In this document: positions 6,820-10,804 of the stretch, in pieces
Layout: each line of letters starts with the position of its first letter
Position numbering within the stretch: position 1 is the first letter of the stretch
DNA from: Waddliaceae bacterium
GTDB taxonomy: Bacteria; Chlamydiota; Chlamydiia; Chlamydiales; SLFE01
Direction of reading: 5' to 3'
Assembly (NCBI GenBank): GCA_007124415.1
Contig: SLFE01000072.1
Location: forward strand, 1 to 10,804
Length of the DNA: 10,804 bases
Program-made: the position numbers and the translations under genes
The notes under the pieces: model-generated
The model's database searches: none
Seen by the model: the letters and a program-made list of their open reading frames with translations, nothing else
Told to the model about the DNA's origin: nothing

Positions 6820-7524
6820 TTATTCGACAAGAAAATTGTTGATAACAGAAACATTGGGAATAACCTCTGTAGAATAAATCCTAATAAATTCTGTTATTTC
6901 GTCCTGTTTAAGCCATCTATAGTCAGTGTATTCCCAGCTGTCATACGACGCGCTTTCCGCCCCTAGCCGGTCCACGTCCATTTGACAGACTATGTCTGCC
7001 ATAAGGTCTTGTTTATCTCGAACGAAAAGAAGCGGCTTAACGGATTCGACAAAAACCTCGTCCATCCCAACCTCCTGGGTCAGTTCTTCAAAAATCTGCT
7101 TTTCATAATCGACAGTATGATCGGTTAAATAATCGATTGCTATCCCTCCCGAAGGAGCAAACTCCCATTTCCCCGGATACTGGGTCACTTTTTCAGAGCG
7201 CTTCGCCAGCAAAATCTGATTTCCGCACCGAAGTACTGCTGTGACGCCCACCAAAGTGATCGCAAGCTTTTCCTTCAGTTCGGGATACTTGTGCTGCGTG
7301 TAAAAATAGCGGTAATTGATAAAGTTTCCATGCAGGCAGTTCTTGCCTAGCTTGAGAAGTTGAAACACTTTGCCGTCAAATAAATCCCAATCGGTAATTT
7401 TTTGGCAATGCTCCCAAGCAGCGGAAACCTGCTTTTCAACTTCGTCATCATACAGCTCTTGTTCCTCAGGAGCGACAAGGAGCTTGAAAGACGATGTAAT
7501 GGGCATCGCTTCTATATTATTCAT
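6820..7524 (-). CDS. Nudix-like hydrolase with degenerate Nudix box
   Basis: Nudix proteins hydrolyse nucleoside diphosphates linked to other moieties, such as NDP-sugars. Numbered from the ATG at 7524 (234 residues), the fold is recognisable from about 88 on: LVGVTAVLRCGNQILLAKRS (91-110), YPGKWEFAPSGGIAI (116-130) and a box helix ending EELTQEVGM (146-154). In the canonical REUxEExGU the first Arg is Glu146 and the first Glu of the EE pair is Gln150; Glu147 and Glu151 remain. The spacing between the GG and the helix also looks longer than usual. Residues 1-85 form an N-terminal extension with aromatic-rich GNFINYRYFYTQHKYPEL. I chose 7524 because AAGG (7532-7535) is 7 bases upstream and the ATGAATAA junction overlaps the HAD stop. 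A longer form from 7545 lacks a binding site. Substrate unknown; activity may be reduced. Confidence 0.75.
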   Translation of the reverse strand: MNNIEAMPITSSFKLLVAPEEQELYDDEVEKQVSAAWEHCQKITDWDLFDGKVFQLLKLGKNCLHGNFINYRYFYTQHKYPELKEKLAITLVGVTAVLRCGNQILLAKRSEKVTQYPGKWEFAPSGGIAIDYLTDHTVDYEKQIFEELTQEVGMDEVFVESVKPLLFVRDKQDLMADIVCQMDVDRLGAESASYDSWEYTDYRWLKQDEITEFIRIYSTEVIPNVSVINNFLVE

Positions 7525-8155
7525 GAACAAGCCTTCGAAATTCATTCAATATTTCATGCCAGTCGGCAAAGTCCTTTCCGAACTCCACAGTTTGAATTCC
7601 GGCGCCTCTGGCGGAAAGCAAGCCGTTCATCGAATCTTCAAAAGCTAAAACTTCTTCAGGATTTACATCTGCTTGGTTCAAGGCTCGAAGGTAGACTTCG
7701 GGGTGCGGCTTGCCGTTAGACGAATCTTTGCTTGAGATGATGGCCTCAAACAGTGATTGAACTTGTTTCTTTTCCAAAACGAGCGATACCATGATCGGCT
7801 CGGCAGAGGTGACTATGAACAGACGGAACCGTTTTTTTTTTGCCCAAGCCAAAAAATCGGTCGCGCCGGGAAAGAAATGAACTTGCCTGGAATAAATCCC
7901 TTTAAAAAGTTGGTGAAACATCTCTTTGATCGATTCCGGCGAATCGGTGAGGCGGTACTTTTTCTTTAAGTAGTCGATAATTTGATTGATGTTGGGGCCA
8001 TTCAAGTGTTGAAACTCCTCCTCGCTGCCTTGATATCCCATTTTTTCTAAAAAACTCAGATAGACCTTTTTTAAGACAGGAAGGCTGTCGACCAAGGTTC
8101 CGTCAAAATCAAAGAAGAGAGCTTTGATATTATTCATTTCTTTTTCATTCAACAT
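7517..8155 (-). CDS. HAD-superfamily phosphatase (subfamily IA, beta-phosphoglucomutase/phosphatase-like)
   Basis: This HAD hydrolase has all four motifs. Motif I is DFDGT with nucleophile Asp16 and acid/base Asp18. Motif II is VTS with Ser117, motif III is Lys149 in GKPHPE, and motif IV is Glu173-Asp174 in FEDSMNG. The region between motifs I and II (about 25-95) is a helical cap of the C1 type. At 212 residues it is normal for phosphoglycolate-phosphatase/beta-phosphoglucomutase-like members. Acidic residues follow the pattern of a Mg-dependent phosphatase, but mutase activity cannot be excluded. It overlaps the GNAT-NeuB stop by 11 bases and the next start by 8. Met7 (8137), seven bases after that stop, is an alternative start nearer the usual HAD N-terminus; neither start has a good binding site. 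Context suggests dephosphorylation of a sugar-acid or sugar-phosphate intermediate, which is an inference. Confidence 0.85.
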   Translation of the reverse strand: MLNEKEMNNIKALFFDFDGTLVDSLPVLKKVYLSFLEKMGYQGSEEEFQHLNGPNINQIIDYLKKKYRLTDSPESIKEMFHQLFKGIYSRQVHFFPGATDFLAWAKKKRFRLFIVTSAEPIMVSLVLEKKQVQSLFEAIISSKDSSNGKPHPEVYLRALNQADVNPEEVLAFEDSMNGLLSARGAGIQTVEFGKDFADWHEILNEFRRLVHE

Positions 8156-9692
8156 CCTGCGGCGTTACCCCCTCTCCCTCTGCAATTGATTTGATAGCTT
8201 TTTTTCCCTCGATTTCAGGAATATACATCGGATGCGCCCCTCGAGGCATGCTGCCGGGCCTTAAAATGGCGAAATTGCCATCTTCGAGTAAAAAATCTCC
8301 TGGAGCAATAGCTTTTGTCGCCTGAAGCCATCGCCTGGCATAATCATACAGCTCCCTTTCTTCAGGCAATACATCTTTCACTCCCGATCCCATGGCCTGT
8401 TCGGTTTTACGAATCATTTTTACCATCAATCGAAGCTCATCCGGCTCAAGTGAAAAAGCGTGATCGGGCCCCTGGAGCGTTCGGTCGAGTGTGAAGTGTT
8501 TTTCTATTGCTGCGGCGCCGAGCGCGACTGCAGCGACAGGACCGATGACCGGATTCTGACTATGGTCTGATAATCCTACATCGGAGTGAAATCGTTTTTT
8601 CAGCGATCGAATGGCTTGAAGGTTCAAACAGTCGATGGAGGCCGGATATTTCGCCGTGCATTGCATGAGCGTCAAATTCCGGCCCCCGTTTCGACGATAG
8701 ATATCGACCGCCCAGGCAATTTCATTAAGATTGGAGCAACCGGTAGACATGATCAGAGGCTTTCCCGACTTTGCCATGAGTTCGATCAAATGAGTATGGG
8801 AAATTTCATAGGAAGCCAGCTTATGCCGCTTCACAAAAGGATCGACAGCTTTGAAATCCTCGGGTGAAAACACCGAAGACATAAACTCGACGCCGCAGCT
8901 TTCGCAATAATCGGCAAGTTTGGGGATCATTCCGTAGGGCATTTCATTTCGTTTTAAAATTTCATGGATATCCTCAGTCAAGCCCGCATCGCTTAGGTAA
9001 CCGCTGCTTCCGGCATTTTTGACATAAAGGGCTTCGCTGCGGAATGTTTGAAATTTGACGGCATCGACTCCCGCCTCCGCTGCGCTGTCGATCATCTTTT
9101 TAGCTCTTTGCAGGCTTTTCTCTTCGCCATCTACAGACCAGTTCGAACCGGCCTCGGCAATAATAAAAACCTTTTCCGGCTCATTCCTTGAAGTAATAGA
9201 GAGTCTGTAGCAATGAACAGGCACACTTTCACCTGTATCGGCAACAAAATGCTCGCCTGTCTTAACGAATTCAAATCCGGCTCTTTCAAAAGCTTTTTTC
9301 GATGCTTCATTGTCAACTTTCATTTCCGCGATGATATCGTCGACTCCCCTGCATTCTATCCATGCCCGCACCTTTTTAAGCGCCTGCGCTCCGATCCCCC
9401 TTCCCCGCTGCTGCGGATCGATATTAATCGAAATGTCCGACTGTTTTCTAAAGGGATGGTAAATCTCTTTAAACAGGATAAAACCTACGCGGTTGCCGTC
9501 TAGCAAAATAAATAGTGGGGGAAGAGAAGGATGGATAAAATAGTCTCGAATGAACTCGGAATAAAAATCCTCCCAAACTTTCGAAGTTTGATGAAACGAT
9601 TGCCTAAGGGTGTCAGGGTCGTTCCTCCACATCATGATCAGCCTGGCGTCATCTTCGCGCGGCATCACGCATTCAAAACGAATGTCACTCAT
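8145..9692 (-). CDS. GNAT acetyltransferase fused to NeuB-family nonulosonic acid synthase with SAF domain
   Basis: Three domains are visible in 515 residues. Residues 1-165 are a GNAT N-acetyltransferase: MWRNDPDTLR near 21-30 resembles sugar-amine acetyltransferases such as PseH, QQRGRGIG (94-101) is the acetyl-CoA motif, and DNEASKKAFERAGF follows at 127-140. Residues about 173-440 are a NeuB-type synthase, which joins phosphoenolpyruvate to a hexosamine-derived aldose. It has FIIAEAGSNW, DAVKFQTF (210-217), LMQCTAKYP, SDH with His377 and IEKHFTLDR with His399 (the expected metal ligands), and GPDHAFSLEP. Residues about 450-515 are the SAF/antifreeze-like domain with the LRPG that carries the active-site Arg. 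Asn-Trp replaces the usual Asn-His near 184-185. The start overlaps the cytidylyltransferase stop as ATGA. The domain pairing resembles PseH plus PseI in one chain. The product sugar cannot be named. Confidence 0.9.
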   Translation of the reverse strand: MSDIRFECVMPREDDARLIMMWRNDPDTLRQSFHQTSKVWEDFYSEFIRDYFIHPSLPPLFILLDGNRVGFILFKEIYHPFRKQSDISINIDPQQRGRGIGAQALKKVRAWIECRGVDDIIAEMKVDNEASKKAFERAGFEFVKTGEHFVADTGESVPVHCYRLSITSRNEPEKVFIIAEAGSNWSVDGEEKSLQRAKKMIDSAAEAGVDAVKFQTFRSEALYVKNAGSSGYLSDAGLTEDIHEILKRNEMPYGMIPKLADYCESCGVEFMSSVFSPEDFKAVDPFVKRHKLASYEISHTHLIELMAKSGKPLIMSTGCSNLNEIAWAVDIYRRNGGRNLTLMQCTAKYPASIDCLNLQAIRSLKKRFHSDVGLSDHSQNPVIGPVAAVALGAAAIEKHFTLDRTLQGPDHAFSLEPDELRLMVKMIRKTEQAMGSGVKDVLPEERELYDYARRWLQATKAIAPGDFLLEDGNFAILRPGSMPRGAHPMYIPEIEGKKAIKSIAEGEGVTPQDVE

Positions 9693-10366
9693 TCAGCACC
9701 TATAGTGTTTAGGATATCTTGCAAGGAAAACTCGGGGTTTTTTAAATAAAGCGATTCAATAACGCTTTTTACCTTTTCAAAATCTTCTTCAGTGTCGACT
9801 GTCAGCCGCATATTCGATAAATTCGGCGCCATTGTGATCTGAGAAATTTTAAACTTTTCAGGATGATTTTGAATGTAGCTTGTCACATGCTCTTTGTCGT
9901 AGGGTTCGACCGCTAGGGAATTGACACTCCTCAACACAAATTCTTTCATAGCCTCAACATCCATCCCTTTCGGATAAGTTCTCTGATGAGTATTCGAAAC
10001 GTAATCGCAGTCGGTTTGGATTAATTTGAGGATGCACTCATCAATGATTTGAGGGTCTATCAAAGGACAATCGGCAGTAATTCTTACAATGATGTCACCC
10101 CCGTACTTTTTGGCTGCCTGCGCATACCTTGAAAGAACATCCTCTTCACTCCCCCGAAAAACTTGGATGCCCATCTCCCGGCTCAAATCGACAATGGGCA
10201 GGTCTTCGTCATTAACCGTTGTCGCGATGACTATCAAGGCATCCTTGACTCTCTTCAAACGCTCGATCAAGTAAAATAAAAGAGGCTTGCCAAGAACTTG
10301 TTTCATTACTTTGCCGGGCAGGCGGGTCGAGGTCATGCGAGCCTGGACAATTAAAGTAGTCTTCAT
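9689..10366 (-). CDS. SpsF-type cytidylyltransferase (nonulosonic/sugar-acid CMP transferase)
   Basis: This enzyme belongs to the CTP-transferase family of SpsF, PseF and NeuA, which couple CMP to a sugar acid. Numbered from the ATG at 10366 (225 residues), the nucleotide-binding loop is QARMTSTRLPGKV (8-20), then FRGSEEDVLSRY (70-81), RITADCPLIDP (95-105) with the metal-binding Asp region, and RLTVDTEEDFE (187-197). I chose 10366 rather than an in-frame Met five codons upstream (10381), because it gives the family's canonical N-terminus and forms an ATGA overlap with the osmC stop. The next gene again starts in an ATGA overlap. In Bacillus SpsE/SpsF and in pseudaminate loci a NeuB-type synthase is paired with such an enzyme, supporting CMP activation of the fusion protein's product. 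SpsF-family members are diverse, so the substrate is inferred. Confidence 0.88.
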   Translation of the reverse strand: MKTTLIVQARMTSTRLPGKVMKQVLGKPLLFYLIERLKRVKDALIVIATTVNDEDLPIVDLSREMGIQVFRGSEEDVLSRYAQAAKKYGGDIIVRITADCPLIDPQIIDECILKLIQTDCDYVSNTHQRTYPKGMDVEAMKEFVLRSVNSLAVEPYDKEHVTSYIQNHPEKFKISQITMAPNLSNMRLTVDTEEDFEKVKSVIESLYLKNPEFSLQDILNTIGAE

Positions 10367-10755
10367 CCCGAAAAGTTCCATCTGAAAATAAATTCTTGTT
10401 CTACACTGATCACTTCATGAACAGGACACCCTTTCGCAGCCCTTTCAAGCTTCTCGGCCGTTTTTCTATCGATGGCCCGAGTGCAGTCGACGGTAACAAT
10501 TAATTTCTCGAAGCGCTCCTCTCTGGTCATGATTTTTTCCACTTCCACCTGTGTGCCTGTTAAATCGAATCGCATGGCACGAGCTTTTAGCCCCATAAGG
10601 CTCAAAACGCAAGCTCCCAAAGAAACAAGGAGATAGTCTGTCGGCGACGGATATCTGCCAAGTCCTCCCCATTCCTGGCTCACATCCGTATAAGCCTCGA
10701 TATCAAGGCCTTTGACTCTCATGTCCTCTTCAATTTGCATTTTTATCGATGCCAT
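10363..10755 (-). CDS. OsmC-family protein
   Basis: OsmC/Ohr-family proteins are small cytosolic thiol peroxidases that detoxify organic hydroperoxides, though many homologues (the YhfA-like branch) have unknown roles. The 130-residue chain has SPTDYLLVSLGACVLSLMGL (37-56) with the first reactive Cys at 49, and KGCPVHEVI with the second Cys at 110. The pair and their placement on the two helices match the family. The GRYPSPTDYL turn before the first helix is also typical. A third Cys is at 91. The start is preceded by a G-rich GGTGAG (10759-10764) close to the ATG. It is the most upstream gene visible on this strand and its promoter may lie beyond the window edge. Its TGA overlaps the cytidylyltransferase ATG, so the two are probably co-translated. 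Whether it is Ohr-like or YhfA-like cannot be settled by eye. Confidence 0.88.
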   Translation of the reverse strand: MASIKMQIEEDMRVKGLDIEAYTDVSQEWGGLGRYPSPTDYLLVSLGACVLSLMGLKARAMRFDLTGTQVEVEKIMTREERFEKLIVTVDCTRAIDRKTAEKLERAAKGCPVHEVISVEQEFIFRWNFSG

Positions 10756-10804
10756 AGACTCACCCCATGTTTATAGGCACTTTATCATGAATCGTTTATT
10801 TTTC

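Overview
The window is densely coding on both strands and has no mobile elements, RNA genes or CRISPR arrays. It looks like a chromosomal region of a Gram-negative, peptidoglycan-precursor-making bacterium with moderate GC. Adjacent nusB and murB, an unrecognised small gene upstream of them, and a cydAB pair fit my recollection of Chlamydiota, more likely an environmental (amoeba-associated) lineage than Chlamydiaceae. This placement is an inference from gene content, not a proof.

Left half, + strand (130-4284): an unrecognised 136-residue protein behind a good sigma-70-type promoter is followed by nusB, murB, a PHP-domain phosphoesterase (YciV/RNase AM type), a FolC-like Mur ligase and a small two-helix membrane protein. 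nusB/murB, murB/php and php/folC all overlap, so the block is probably one transcript. Two enzymes have unusual residues at expected active-site positions. MurB has Cys where the general-acid Ser is usual, and the FolC-like protein has several substitutions in its signature motifs and a shortened middle.

Right half, - strand (10755-4339), read right to left: an OsmC-family protein, an SpsF-type cytidylyltransferase, a fusion of an N-terminal GNAT acetyltransferase with a NeuB-type sialic-acid-like synthase and C-terminal SAF domain, a HAD phosphatase, a Nudix-like protein with a degenerate box, then cydA and cydB (cytochrome bd oxidase). The first five genes overlap one another by 3-11 bases, mostly as ATGA-type junctions. 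cydA follows after 56 bases and overlaps cydB.

The most interesting part is 6820-10366. The cytidylyltransferase, the GNAT-NeuB-SAF fusion and the HAD phosphatase together resemble the late steps of a nonulosonic-acid pathway (N-acylation, condensation with phosphoenolpyruvate, dephosphorylation, CMP activation), packed into three or four genes. The early sugar-nucleotide enzymes (dehydratase/epimerase, aminotransferase, hydrolase) are not here, so the sugar itself cannot be named. The two halves converge with only 54 bases between folC's downstream membrane-protein gene and cydB, and I see no convincing terminator hairpin there.
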